From NCBI GenBank assembly GCA_963770375.1, contig CAVYPM010000019.1:1-64000 (forward strand): 64,000 nt of DNA, written 5' to 3'. Below the pieces are notes generated by a model. The model ran no database searches and was not told the origin of the DNA. It was given only the letters and a program-made list of their open reading frames with translations. The position numbers were made by a program, and so were the translations under genes. The stretch's first letter is position 1; each line of letters opens with the position of its first letter. Source of the DNA: DASVBE01 sp963770375. Its GTDB lineage: Bacteria; Actinomycetota; Actinomycetes; Streptosporangiales; Streptosporangiaceae. Below are positions 17,416-26,600 of the stretch, in pieces.

Positions 17416-19740
17416 TTGTCAAACGAGGACATCGCCGCCGAGCAGACTTATATCTCGATGCTTTATGGCCGTCTGGACGAGCTCCGCGAGCGAGCCTCCC
17501 GCCGGCTCGCAGGGGTGCTCCGCCAGCAAGGCGGCACGCACCAGGCGCGGACCGAGCGCGAGGTCTTCAGCCTGCAGTACAGCCAGCAGATCGCCCAGCT
17601 GGACGCGGCGGAGAACCGGCTGTGCTTCGGCCGCCTCGATTTCACCGACGGCGAGCGCCGGTATATCGGGCGGATCGGAATTCATGCCGACTCCGACGAT
17701 TACCAGCAGCTTCTGATGGACTGGCGGGCAGACGCGGCCCGGCCCTTTTACCTGGCCACCGCGATGTCCCCGGAGAACGTCCGGCGGCGCCGCCATATCG
17801 AGACCAGGGACCGCGTCGTCACCAGCCTGGACGACGAGATCCTCGACCTCGCCTCGGCCGACCCGGACCGCCGCGACGGGCTGACCAGCGAAGCCGCCCT
17901 GCTGGCCGCGATGACCGCGAGCCGCACCGGCCGGATGTCCGACATCGTCGAGACCATCCAGGCCGAGCAGGACCGGATCATCCGGTCCCCGCTGCCCGGC
18001 GTGCTCGTCGTCCAGGGCGGCCCGGGCACCGGCAAGACCGCCGTCGCGCTGCACCGCGCCGCCTATCTCCTCTACACCCACCGCCGTCAGCTGCTCCGCC
18101 GCGGCGTGCTCGTCGTCGGCCCGAACGCCACGTTCCTCCGCTACATCGGCCAGGTCCTGCCGTCGCTCGGCGAGACCAGTGTGCTGCTGTCCACCATGGA
18201 CGGGCTGTACCCGGGGATCACCCCGACCGCCACCGAGTCCGCGGAGACCGCCCTGGTCAAGGGCCGCGCCGTGATGGCCAGGGTCATCGCCAGCGCGGTC
18301 AGGGACCGCCAGCTCGTCCCCGACGCCGGCCTGGAGGTGATCTTCGACCGGGACACGTTCGTCCTCCGCAAGACGAGCATCGCGCAGGCCAGGGAGAAGG
18401 CCCGCCGGTCCCGGCGGCCGCACAACCAGGCCAGGAAGGTGTTCGCCCGGGAGATGTTCACGGCGATCGCCGAGCAGGCCTCGGCCCGGCTGGGCGCCAA
18501 CGTGCTCGGCGGCCCGAACCTGCTCAGCGAGGGCGACCTCGAGGAGCTGCGGGACGAGGTCCGCGCTGACCCGGCGGTCCGCGCCGCGGTCAGCGGGCTG
18601 TGGCCGCTGCTCACCCCGCAGCAGCTGCTCGAGGACCTGCTGACCGACGAGGACCGGCTGGCCAGCGCGGCGTCCGGGCTGTCCGCCGCGGACCGGGACC
18701 TGCTGCTGCGCAAGCCGGGCGGCGGCTGGACACCCGCCGACATCCCGCTGCTCGACGAGGCGGCCGAGCTGCTCGGCGAGGACGACAGCGCGATCCGGGC
18801 CGCGGCCGAGCGCGCCCGCCGGGAGCGGGAGAGCTACGCCCAGGGCGTGCTGGACATCATGTCCCGTACCGACGAGGACGACCCGGAGATCCTGATGGGC
18901 GCGGACCTGGTCGACGCGACCCGGCTGGCGGCCAGGGCCGAGGAGGAGCAGTACCTGACCGCCGCGGAGCGCGCCGCGGGCGACAGGACCTGGGCGTTCG
19001 GGCACGTGATCGTGGACGAGGCGCAGGAGCTGTCGGCGATGGGCTGGCGGATGCTGATGCGCCGCTGCCCGGCCAAGTCGATGACGATCGTCGGCGACGT
19101 GGCGCAGACCGGCGACCAGGCCGGGGCCGGGTCCTGGGCCCAGGCCCTCGCCCCGTACCTGCGGGACCGCTGGCGGCTGGCCGAGCTGACCATCAACTAC
19201 CGGACCCCGGCCGAGATCATGGACGTCGCCGCGGGCCTGCTGACCGCGATCGGCCCCGGCCTCGAGCCGCCGCGCTCGGTGCGCGAGTCCGGCCTGCCGC
19301 CGTGGCGGCTGGCCGCGGCCCGCGGGAACGCCCGTGCTGGCCAGCAGAGCGACGGGCTCGCCACGACCCTGGCCGCGGCCGCCGCGAAGCTGGCCGGCCT
19401 GACCGGCGACGGCCGGCTCGGCGTGATCGTGCCCGCGTCCCGGCTGGCCGAGCTGACCGAGGCGGTCACCGCCGCGCTGCCCGCCGTCGCGTCCGGCGAC
19501 GAGGTCGACCTGGAGAGCCCGGTCGTCGTGCTGAGCACCCGGCAGGCCAAGGGCCTGGAGTTCGACAGCGTGCTGATCGCCGACCCCGGGCTGATCCTGG
19601 CTGAGTCGCCGCGCGGGCGCAGCGACCTGTACGTGGCCATGACCCGGTCCACGCAGCGGCTCGGCGTCGTGCACCCGGGCGAGCCGCCGTCCCTGCTCCG
19701 CGGCCTGGCCGGGCTCACCTCGGCCGCGGAGATCAGCTAG
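17416..19740 (+). CDS. HelD/HelR-like UvrD-family RNA polymerase-associated helicase
   Basis: This is a superfamily 1 motor of about 774 residues in the actinobacterial HelD group, whose members bind RNA polymerase and release stalled or rifampicin-bound complexes. Motifs in order are Walker A VQGGPGTGKTAVALHRAAYL (about residue 200), VDEAQELSAMGWRML (about 533), VGDVAQTGDQ, INYRTPAEIMDVA, STRQAKGLEFDSVLI and YVAMTRSTQRLGVVH. The TTG at 17416 is preferred because LSNEDIAAEQTYISMLYGRL is the family's usual beginning and AAAGGG precedes it; the frame is open to 17305. Whether it confers rifampicin tolerance, as HelR does, is inference. The palindrome upstream suggests regulated expression. Confidence 0.88.
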   Translation: MSNEDIAAEQTYISMLYGRLDELRERASRRLAGVLRQQGGTHQARTEREVFSLQYSQQIAQLDAAENRLCFGRLDFTDGERRYIGRIGIHADSDDYQQLLMDWRADAARPFYLATAMSPENVRRRRHIETRDRVVTSLDDEILDLASADPDRRDGLTSEAALLAAMTASRTGRMSDIVETIQAEQDRIIRSPLPGVLVVQGGPGTGKTAVALHRAAYLLYTHRRQLLRRGVLVVGPNATFLRYIGQVLPSLGETSVLLSTMDGLYPGITPTATESAETALVKGRAVMARVIASAVRDRQLVPDAGLEVIFDRDTFVLRKTSIAQAREKARRSRRPHNQARKVFAREMFTAIAEQASARLGANVLGGPNLLSEGDLEELRDEVRADPAVRAAVSGLWPLLTPQQLLEDLLTDEDRLASAASGLSAADRDLLLRKPGGGWTPADIPLLDEAAELLGEDDSAIRAAAERARRERESYAQGVLDIMSRTDEDDPEILMGADLVDATRLAARAEEEQYLTAAERAAGDRTWAFGHVIVDEAQELSAMGWRMLMRRCPAKSMTIVGDVAQTGDQAGAGSWAQALAPYLRDRWRLAELTINYRTPAEIMDVAAGLLTAIGPGLEPPRSVRESGLPPWRLAAARGNARAGQQSDGLATTLAAAAAKLAGLTGDGRLGVIVPASRLAELTEAVTAALPAVASGDEVDLESPVVVLSTRQAKGLEFDSVLIADPGLILAESPRGRSDLYVAMTRSTQRLGVVHPGEPPSLLRGLAGLTSAAEIS

Positions 19741-20776
19741 CTGTCGTCGCGGTCGCGGTTGCCGTTGCCGGGCCGGCTGCGCAGGCCGTCGAACAGCCGC
19801 CCGCCCGCGTCGGCGGCGCCTCCCGCCACGTTGCGCACCAGCCCGACGAACGGGTCCGCGGTGCGGTTCCACGACTCCTGGTACGACCTGGCCGCGTTGC
19901 GCATCTCGTCGGTGACCGAGGCGCTGCCGTCGTCATCGCGGCGCGGGTAGCGGCCCGCCAGGATCGCGGCGTACTCGCCCTCGCCCGCCCAGCGGTCAAG
20001 CTCGGCGAACCGGACCACGGCGAACGGGTGCGTGTTCCCCTCCAGCTGGAGGAGCTTGAGCAGCCCGTCCCGCACGTCGGGGACCGCGTCGTACTCGCGG
20101 GCCTGCTCCAGGAACGCGTCGGGGCTCAGCTCGGACATCCGCGAGCCGCCGGCCAGCTTCATCAGGGCCCGGCGGCCGGCCGACAGGTCCTGGCCGGCGA
20201 GCAGGCCGGCCCGGTCGCAGGACAGCTCGGACTTGCGGTACCACTCCTCCAGGCCCCAGATGATCGCGCGCAGCCCGAGGTAGCCGAGCGGCATCCAGGC
20301 GATCCGCTTGGCCAGCAGGATCAGGTGATACAGCATGGTCCGGTAGACCGAGTGGCCGGACAGCACGTGGCCGAGCTCGTGCCCGACGACGAACCGGGTC
20401 TCCTCGGCGTCCATCAGGTCCAGCAGGCCGGTCGTCACCACGATGAACGGCTTGTCCGTGCCCAGTGCCATCGCGTTGACCGTGGGGTCCTGGTGACGAA
20501 CAGCTCGGGGACGCTGGGCAGGTCCAGGATGTAGCAGCCGTCCAGCATCGTCTGGTACAGCTGCGGGAACTGCTCCTGGGACGCCTTGACCCCGCTGGCC
20601 AGGAACATCAGCCGCAGGCTGCGGTCGCTGAACAGCGAGGCGAGGCGGCGGAGCAGCACGTCGAAGCCCGTCAGCTTACGCAGCGCGACCAGCGCGGAGC
20701 GGTCGGCTGGGTGCTCGTAAGCGCGTGAGCTGATACCGGGCAGCCGTACCCGGGAGCGATCCGGCGCATTGGTCAT
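19737..20776 (-). CDS. M48-family zinc metalloprotease, frameshifted
   Basis: This membrane-associated peptidase of the HtpX/M48 type has about 346 residues. The zinc-binding motif is FVVGHELGHVLSGHSVY, followed by a hydrophobic stretch (LYHLILLAKRIAWMPLGYLG) and the downstream ELSCDRAGLLA ligand region. The N-terminal part (20490-20776) and C-terminal part (19737-20471) lie in two frames. Adding one base in the run near 20495 gives the expected ELFVTQDPTVNAMALGTDKP, so a single missing base is likely. The tail is acidic and Gly/Arg-rich. It converges on the helicase gene with a 4-base overlap. Probable role: turnover of damaged membrane proteins. Confidence 0.82.
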
Positions 20777-20929
20777 AGAGCCATCGTAGGCGGCCCGCGC
20801 ACCGGTCAGGACCGGTCACGAAGGGACGCTGGCCGCCCCGGGCCGCGGGTGCCCGGCGCTGAACCGGCGAGCCGCCGGCCCGCCGTCTCGCGGGTGCGCC
20901 ACGATAGCTACCGCTGGAGGTACTACCTG

Positions 20930-21697
20930 ATGATCACGCTGAAGTCCCCCGCCGAGATCACGGCGATGCGCGAGCCCGGCCGGGCGGTGGCCGCCGTTCT
21001 GGCCGACGTGACCGCTGCGGCCGTGCCCGGGGTCACCTTGCGCTCGCTGGACGAGCGGGCCCGGGCCGTACTCGCCGAGCACGGCGCGCGGTCCACGTTC
21101 CTCGGCTACCAGCCGGGGTTCGCCTCGGTCCCGTTCCCCGCGGTGATCTGCGCCTCGGTCAACGACGCCGCGCTGCACGGCATCCCGGACGGCTACCCGC
21201 TCCGGTCCGGTGACGTGCTCAGCGTCGACTGCGGCGCGGAGATCGGCGGCTGGGCCGGCGACGCGGCGGTCACGCTGACCGTCGGCCAGGCCGGGCCGTC
21301 CGACGCACGGCTGGTGGACACCACCCGGCGGGCCCTGGAGGCCGGCATCGCCGCGGCCCAGGCGGGCGGCAGGCTCGGTGACATCGCGCACGCGATCGGC
21401 ACGGTCGGCCGGGCCGCCGGGTACGGCATCAACACCGACTTCGGCGGGCACGGCATCGGCGAGCACATGCACGAGGAGCCGTCGGTGCCGAACGAGGGGC
21501 GCCGGGGCCGCGGCCTCCCGCTGCGGCCCGGGCTGGTGCTGGCCATCGAGCCGTGGTTCATGGCCGGCGGCCGGGACGGCTACCGCATCGACGACGACGG
21601 CTGGACGCTCCGCAGCGCGGACGGCAGCCGGGCCGCGCACTTCGAGCACACGGTGGCCATCACCGCGGACGGGCCGCTGATCCTGACCCTGCCCTGA
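20930..21697 (+). CDS. map: Type I methionine aminopeptidase
   Basis: Removes the N-terminal methionine from new proteins. The five metal ligands of the pita-bread fold are visible: two Asp in SVDCGAEIGGWAGDAAVTLT, His in GGHGIGEHMHEEP, and two Glu in LAIEPWFMAGG and HFEHTVAIT. The length, 255 residues, is normal. The start ATG at 20930 has TGGAGG upstream. Actinomycetes often have two or three map genes; this copy is not beside adk/infA, so it is probably an additional paralogue. Confidence 0.93.
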   Translation: MITLKSPAEITAMREPGRAVAAVLADVTAAAVPGVTLRSLDERARAVLAEHGARSTFLGYQPGFASVPFPAVICASVNDAALHGIPDGYPLRSGDVLSVDCGAEIGGWAGDAAVTLTVGQAGPSDARLVDTTRRALEAGIAAAQAGGRLGDIAHAIGTVGRAAGYGINTDFGGHGIGEHMHEEPSVPNEGRRGRGLPLRPGLVLAIEPWFMAGGRDGYRIDDDGWTLRSADGSRAAHFEHTVAITADGPLILTLP

Positions 21698-21795
21698 TCT
21701 GTCCCGGCGCCCGGGCCCCCGGGCGCCGCTCCCCCGCTGACCACGGTCTCCCCGGCTCCCCGTGCGGCGCCGGGCGCTGCCAGGAAGGACCCCCC

Positions 21796-22398
21796 GTGCC
21801 GAGCCGATTCCTCTACCTGGTCCGGCACGGTGAAGCCGGCGACGAAGGCTTCCTCACCGAGGCCGGGCGGCAGCAGGCCACCGCGACCGGGGAGCACCTC
21901 CGCGGGGTACGGTTCCGGGCGATCAGGCACAGCCCGCTGGCCCGGGCCGAGCAGACCGCGGAGCTGATCGCCAGCTTCCAGCCCGGGGTGCCGATGGGCC
22001 CGTCCGGGCTGCTCGGCGACTACCCGCCGCCGGTGGACGGATCACCGGGGCTGCCCGGGGCCTACGCCAGCTTCCTGGAGGGCTTCACCGAGGACGAGCG
22101 GGCCGACGGGACCGAACTGGCCAGCGCGGCGCTGGCCCGGTACGCCATCCCCGGGGACACCGACAGCAGCGAGCTCATCGTCACGCACAACTTCCTGATC
22201 GGCTGGTTCGTCCGGCACGCGCTGGACGGCCCGGCGTGGCGCTGGCTGGGACTGAACCAGTGCCACTGCGGGATCACGGTGCTGCACTACCGCACGGCCG
22301 CGCCAGCCAGCCTGGTGAGCTACAACGAGACCGGCCACCTGCCCGCCCCGCTCCGCTGGACCGGCTTCCCCCCAGCCCTGATCCCCCCGCTCCGGTAG
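21796..22398 (+). CDS. Histidine phosphatase family protein
   Basis: This intact 200-residue protein of the phosphoglycerate-mutase-like superfamily starts at GTG 21796, with AGGAAGGA upstream. The catalytic RHG is in FLYLVRHGEAGDEGFL, the partner Arg in RHSPLARAEQTAELI, and the second His in LIVTHNFLIGWFVRHALDGP. It resembles actinobacterial proteins annotated as phosphoglycerate mutase or histidine phosphatase of unknown substrate. It follows map by 98 bases in the same direction and may share its transcript. Confidence 0.85.
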   Translation: MPSRFLYLVRHGEAGDEGFLTEAGRQQATATGEHLRGVRFRAIRHSPLARAEQTAELIASFQPGVPMGPSGLLGDYPPPVDGSPGLPGAYASFLEGFTEDERADGTELASAALARYAIPGDTDSSELIVTHNFLIGWFVRHALDGPAWRWLGLNQCHCGITVLHYRTAAPASLVSYNETGHLPAPLRWTGFPPALIPPLR

Positions 22399-22418
22399 CG
22401 ATCAACTACGGATCACCG

Positions 22419-23243
22419 TTACGGCTTGCGGGCGACCCCGGCGAGGCTGGGGAGGCTGGGGAGGTTGGAGGCCGCCGCTCTCACTGCGGAATCCGGGCGC
22501 CAGTCCTGCCGGGGTACGATCCCGGGCTCGACCACCTCGAGGCCGTCGAAGAAGCTCACGAACACGGCGGGGCTGCGCATGTGGTAGGGGACCGCGCCGC
22601 TGTCTTTGTACCGCTCCGAGGAGCGCACGGCGGTCCTTTGCGTGTCCGTTCCGTCCGACATGGCCAGGTAGCTGCCGGGTGGCAGGGCATCCACGAGCCG
22701 GCGCACGCACGCCCGTGCCTCGTCGTCGTTCTCGATGTGCCCGATGATGCCGTTCAGCATCAGCGCGATCGGCTGGGTGAAGTCCAGCGTCCTGGCGGCC
22801 TCGGACATGATGCGGTCGCTGTCGCGCAGGTCCGCGTCGACATAGTCCGTAGCGCCCTCGGGGCTGCTGGTCAGCAGCGCCTGGGCGTGCATGAGCACCA
22901 TGGGGTCGTTGTCCACGTAAACGATCCGGGACTCCGGCGCGATCCGCTGCGCCACCTCATGGGTGTTGTCCGCAGTCGGCAGGCCGGTGCCTACGTCGAG
23001 GAACTGGCGGATCCCCGCTTCGGCAGCCAGGTAGCCGATGACGCGGGTCTGCAGGGCACGGGAGGCCCTGGCCGTCGCGCGTATGCCTGGGTACAGCTCC
23101 GCGACCTGGTCACCGACCGTACGGTCGACCTCATAGTTGTCCTTGCCGCCCAGCCAGTAGTTCCAGATCCGGGCCGAATGCGGGACCGTGACATCGATCT
23201 TGTCCGGTGGCTGCTGGCTCGCCCCGGAATGGTCGCCGGTCAT
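22419..23243 (-). CDS. DUF574 family SAM-dependent methyltransferase
   Basis: This 274-residue protein belongs to a family greatly expanded in actinomycetes. N-terminal PHSARIWNYWLGGKDNYEVD is the family hallmark, followed by the AdoMet loop FLDVGTGLPTADNTHEVAQR and an acidic strand end IVYVDNDPMVL. The substrate is unknown. GAGGAG lies upstream of the ATG at 23243. The 3' end encodes a short leucine/proline/serine repeat (SNLPSLPSLAGV) from tandem GGGGAGGCT units. The 188 bases upstream, to the ArsR gene, contain an AT-richer stretch near 23286-23302 that may be its promoter. Confidence 0.87.
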   Translation of the reverse strand: MTGDHSGASQQPPDKIDVTVPHSARIWNYWLGGKDNYEVDRTVGDQVAELYPGIRATARASRALQTRVIGYLAAEAGIRQFLDVGTGLPTADNTHEVAQRIAPESRIVYVDNDPMVLMHAQALLTSSPEGATDYVDADLRDSDRIMSEAARTLDFTQPIALMLNGIIGHIENDDEARACVRRLVDALPPGSYLAMSDGTDTQRTAVRSSERYKDSGAVPYHMRSPAVFVSFFDGLEVVEPGIVPRQDWRPDSAVRAAASNLPSLPSLAGVARKP

Positions 23244-23431
23244 CGGGAACTCCTCGCTATCGGCTCATAAGAAATCCGCGAGCCCGAACCTAACTTACTT
23301 TGCTGACGGCTGAGGAAACACGCGGATAGGTAGGCGATCATAGCCGTCTCGCCGGGCGGCTCTCCCGCCGGCAGAGGACCGGTGCCTGCCTGGAGCGGGG
23401 CCCGGCTGCGGGGTGGATCAGCCGCAGGGGA

Positions 23432-24160
23432 TCAGCTGCGGAGGCCGGCCGACTGGGCGGCGGGCTGCCAGCAGGGATCCGGGCCGAAGACACCGGTAAG
23501 AGCCTCGCGACCGTCCCGGGTCAGCCGCAGGGCCCGCGGGGTACTGCGGCGCGTCACCCAGCGGCGGTCGAGCATCTCGCTGAGCAGCGCCGCGCCGGTG
23601 GCGCCGGCCAGGTGCGGCCGCCGCTCGGACCAGTCCAGGCAGTTGCGCAGCCGGGGCCGCCGGCTGCCCGCGGGCCGGGCCTCCTGCGGGTCCACACCGA
23701 GAAGGCCCAGCGCCTCGGCCGCCCCCGGCGCCAGCCGCAGCTGACCCTCGTCATCCCTGATCAGCCGGTCATGCAGGGCCACCGCCAGCGCGCCGGCCAG
23801 GTGGTCGTAGCAGCTGCGGGCGAACCGCAGTTCGTGCGGCGTCCGGCTGACGACCGCCCCGGCCGCCGGGACCGGCCCGTTCTGGCTGGCCAGCGGCAGC
23901 GTGTCCATCGTCTCCAGCAGGCCCGCGACCTGCGGCCCGGCCAGCCGGTAGTACCGGTAGCGGCCCTGCCTCTCGGCCACGACCAGGCCCGCCTCGCTCA
24001 GCCGGGTCAGGTGCTCGCTGGCCGTGGACAGCGCCACGTGGCTGGCCCGGGCCAGCTCCCCGACCGTGCTCGCCCGCCCGTCCATCATCAGGCTGAGCAG
24101 CCCCGCACGCGTCGGGTCACCCAGCAGCGCGCCCAGCTCAGCGATCCGCGATCCGGTCAT
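23432..24160 (-). CDS. ArsR/SmtB-type transcriptional regulator
   Basis: The 242-residue protein starts at ATG 24160. The first 90 residues form a winged helix: IAELGALLGDPTRAGLLSLM, then STVGELARASHVALSTASEH and the wing VAERQGRYRYYRLAG. The C-terminal part (about 100-240) carries a second conserved region ending in WVTRRSTPRALRLTRDGREA, seen in a subgroup of actinobacterial regulators. No cysteine pair in the helix suggests classic metal sensing, so the signal is unknown. Its 5' end lies 53 bases after the obgE stop, pointing the same way. Confidence 0.85.
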   Translation of the reverse strand: MTGSRIAELGALLGDPTRAGLLSLMMDGRASTVGELARASHVALSTASEHLTRLSEAGLVVAERQGRYRYYRLAGPQVAGLLETMDTLPLASQNGPVPAAGAVVSRTPHELRFARSCYDHLAGALAVALHDRLIRDDEGQLRLAPGAAEALGLLGVDPQEARPAGSRRPRLRNCLDWSERRPHLAGATGAALLSEMLDRRWVTRRSTPRALRLTRDGREALTGVFGPDPCWQPAAQSAGLRS

Positions 24161-24212
24161 GGGCCCACTGTAGGCAGCCCACCCTTCGGCCCGCGCCGAA
24201 GCGTCCGGCCGG

Positions 24213-25578
24213 TCAGCCGGGCAGGCGGCGGTCGCTGCCGCGGGGGCCGAAGCCGGCGTTCGCGGGCAGGTCCGGGTCCCAGTCGAAGACCGACCGAATC
24301 GTCCTCGTCGCCGATGAGGACCTCGGCACCAGGCTCGGCACCCGCCTTCGCCAGGGCCTCCTCGATGCCGAGACGCCCCAGCCGGTCCGCCAGGTATCCC
24401 ACCGCCTCGTCGTTGCTGAAGTCGGTCTGCAGGATCCACCGCCGGGGCTTCTCGCCGCGCACGCGGAAGGCGTTCTCCCCGGTCCTGACGATCTCGAACT
24501 CCGGGCCGGCCACCGGCTCCGGCCGCAGCACGATCCGGGTCGGCTCGGGCGCGGGCCGCGCCGCCCGTGCCGCCGAAATCGCGTCGGCCATCGCGAACGC
24601 CAGCTCCCGCAGGCCCTCCCGGGTGGCCGCCGACACCAGGCACACCGTCAGCCCGCGCGACTCCAGCACCGGCGCGGCCGCCTCCGCCCGCTCGCGCGCC
24701 GCGGGCACGTCGATCTTGTTCAGCGCCACCACCCGCGGGCGCCCGGACAGGTCAGCCCCGGTCGCTTCCTCGTACGCGGCCAGTTCCTGCTCGATCACGT
24801 CCAGGTCGGCGAGGGGCTCCCGGCCCGGTTCCTCGGTGGCGCAGTCCAGCACGTGCACCAGCACCGTGCACCGCTCGACGTGGCGGAGGAAGTCCAGGCC
24901 CAGGCCCTTGCCGCGGCTGGCCCCGGGGATCAGCCCGGGCACGTCGGCGATGACGAACTGGGTCTCCCCGGCCTCGGCCACGCCCAGGTTCGGGGTCAGC
25001 GTGGTGAACGGGTAGTTGGCGATCTTGGGCCGCGCCGCGGAGAGCGCCGAGATCAGCGAGGACTTGCCCGCGTTGGGGAAGCCGACCAGCCCCGCGTCGG
25101 CCACCGTCTTGAGCTCGAGCAGCAGCACGGCAGACTCGCCCGGCTCGCCGCGCAGCGCGAACCCGGGGGCCTTGCGCTTGGTGGACGCCAGCGCGGCGTT
25201 GCCCAGCCCGCCCCGGCCGCCCTGCGCGGCCACGAACCTCGTCCCCGCGCCGGTCAGGTCGGCCAGCACGGAACCGTCCGCGGCCTTCACCACGGTCCCC
25301 TCGGGCACGCGCAGGACCACGTCGGACCCTTCCGCGCCGTTGCGGTTGGACCCGGTGCCCGGCTTCCCGCTGGTCGCCCGGCGCAACGGCCGGCGGTGGT
25401 ACTCCAGCAGCGTCGCGGCCCCGGGATCGACCTCGATGATCACGTTGCCGCCGCGGCCGCCGTTGCCCCCGTCGGGGCCGCCGAGCGGCTTGAACTTCTC
25501 CCGGTGAATCGAGGCGCAGCCGTGGCCGCCGTCCCCCGCCTGCACGCGCACCTCAGCCTGATCCGCGAACTCGGCCAT
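24213..25578 (-). CDS. obgE: GTPase ObgE/CgtA, C-terminus frameshifted
   Basis: An essential GTPase in 50S ribosome assembly and stress signalling. The N-terminal glycine-rich Obg domain (HREKFKPLGGPDGGNGGRGG), the G1 motif GLVGFPNAGKSSLISALSAA, G3 DVPGLIPGAS and G4 NKID are present, as is the C-terminal OCT domain (FEIVRTGENAFRVRG). Around 24297 the frame changes: after GDEDD the continuing sense is VFDWDPDLPANAGFGPRGSD ending at TGA 24213-24215, in the neighbouring frame. The uncorrected frame runs on to 24157. The start ATG 25578 (MAEFADQAEVRVQAGDGGHG) is the family's usual start. Confidence 0.92.
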
Positions 25579-25675
25579 CCCGCACCTCCCTAGCCTTAGA
25601 TCTACAACCATTCCGGATTACGGTGTTTGCGCGGCGGGCCCCGGCCCTCAACGCGGACCGGCCCCGGACGCGCGA

Positions 25676-25704
25676 AGGGCGGGCCGGGATGCCCGGCCCG
25701 CCCT
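25676..25704 (-). terminator. Strong hairpin between rpmA and obgE
   Basis: AGGGCGGGCCGGG and its exact complement CCCGGCCCGCCCT are separated by three bases, giving a 13-bp GC stem. It lies 20 bases after the rpmA stop. There is no T tract, as is common in high-GC actinobacteria, so it may terminate or attenuate, or protect the rplU-rpmA message from decay while obgE has its own promoter. Confidence 0.6.
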
Positions 25705-25723
25705 CACGTTGCCTGCGTCTAGG

Positions 25724-25993
25724 TCAGGAGGCCTGCGCCTCGGCGACCGGGATCACGCTGACCGCGCGGCGGCCGCGCCGGGTGCCGAACTGGACGTGGC
25801 CCGCGGTCAGCGCGAACAGGGTGTCGTCGCCGCCGCGGCCCACGCCCACGCCGGGGTGGAAGTGCGTGCCGTGCTGACGGACGATGATCTCGCCGGCGCC
25901 GACCAGCTGGCCGCCGAAGCGCTTGACGCCGAGCCGCTGGGCGTTGGAGTCGCGGCCGTTCCGGCTGGACGAGGCGCCCTTCTTGTGTGCCAT
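25724..25993 (-). CDS. rpmA: 50S ribosomal protein bL27
   Basis: This 89-residue protein starts MAHKKGASSSRNGRDSNAQR and continues with LGVKRFGGQ and ARHGTHFHPG-type sequence (VRQHGTHFHPGVGVGRGGDD). bL27 sits at the peptidyl-transferase centre with its N-terminus reaching the tRNA acceptor ends. The start codon lies immediately after the rplU stop (one base between them), so translation is likely coupled. Confidence 0.97.
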   Translation of the reverse strand: MAHKKGASSSRNGRDSNAQRLGVKRFGGQLVGAGEIIVRQHGTHFHPGVGVGRGGDDTLFALTAGHVQFGTRRGRRAVSVIPVAEAQAS

Positions 25994-25994
25994 C

Positions 25995-26390
25995 TCAGTC
26001 CTTCTTCGCTGCGCTGGCCTTGGCCGAGCTGCTCTTGGTAGCGCCGCTCTTGGCAGCACTGCTCTTGGCCGCCCGGGCCTTGCCGGTGCTGATACCGGTG
26101 ATCTTGAGCTGCGTGTACTTCTGCCGGTGGCCAAGACGGCGCCGGTAGCCGGTCTTGTTCTTGTACTGGATCATGTTGATCTTCGGGCCGCTGACCGGGC
26201 CGAGGATCTCCGCGGTGACCTGGTAGCCGCCGAGCGCGGCCGGGTCGCTGATCACCTTGCCGTCGTCGACCACCAGGACGGCGGGCAAGGTCAGGGTGGA
26301 GCCGGGCTCACCGGCCAGCTTGTCGACGGTCAGGACGTCGTCAACCGACGCCTTCTCCTGCCTGCCGCCGCAGCGCACGATCGCGTACAC
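25995..26390 (-). CDS. rplU: 50S ribosomal protein bL21
   Basis: Recognised by VYAIVRCGGRQEKASVDDVL and the late INMIQYKNKTGYRRRLGHRQ and YTQLKITGI. The GTG at 26390 is preferred because GGAGAGAGAG precedes it and family members begin at this strand; an in-frame ATG at 26411 is an alternative adding seven residues. The C-terminal 28 residues form an Ala/Lys/Ser-rich tail beyond the normal end, a feature shared with some actinomycete bL21 proteins. First gene of the rplU-rpmA pair; about 200 bases separate it from the rng stop, probably containing its promoter. Confidence 0.95.
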   Translation of the reverse strand: MYAIVRCGGRQEKASVDDVLTVDKLAGEPGSTLTLPAVLVVDDGKVISDPAALGGYQVTAEILGPVSGPKINMIQYKNKTGYRRRLGHRQKYTQLKITGISTGKARAAKSSAAKSGATKSSSAKASAAKKD

Positions 26391-26600
26391 CGAGATCTCT
26401 CTCTCCGTCATGAGCCCGCCGCGGCTTCCGCGGACAACACTCGGTTTCGATGCGAGCGGGCTGCTGTCCTGCACACGTCACCGTCCGCGGCTGAGCGCCG
26501 CTGGAGTATCCGGTGCACCGACGACACAGATTATCAGACGCGGCCAGGTCCGCCAGCCACGCTCCCATCCCGCCGGCTGCGCCAGCGCCCGCTGGCCCGG

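Noticed and set aside
17419..19872. 817-codon minus-strand open frame opposite the HelD-like gene
   Set aside because: Antisense shadow of a gene with all helicase motifs intact.
23286..23302. Iron-box-like sequence (contains TTAGGTT on the minus strand) upstream of the DUF574 gene
   Set aside because: Only one half of the IdeR/DtxR palindrome is recognisable, and the downstream gene is not an iron gene; TTAGGTT also occurs by chance near 59078.
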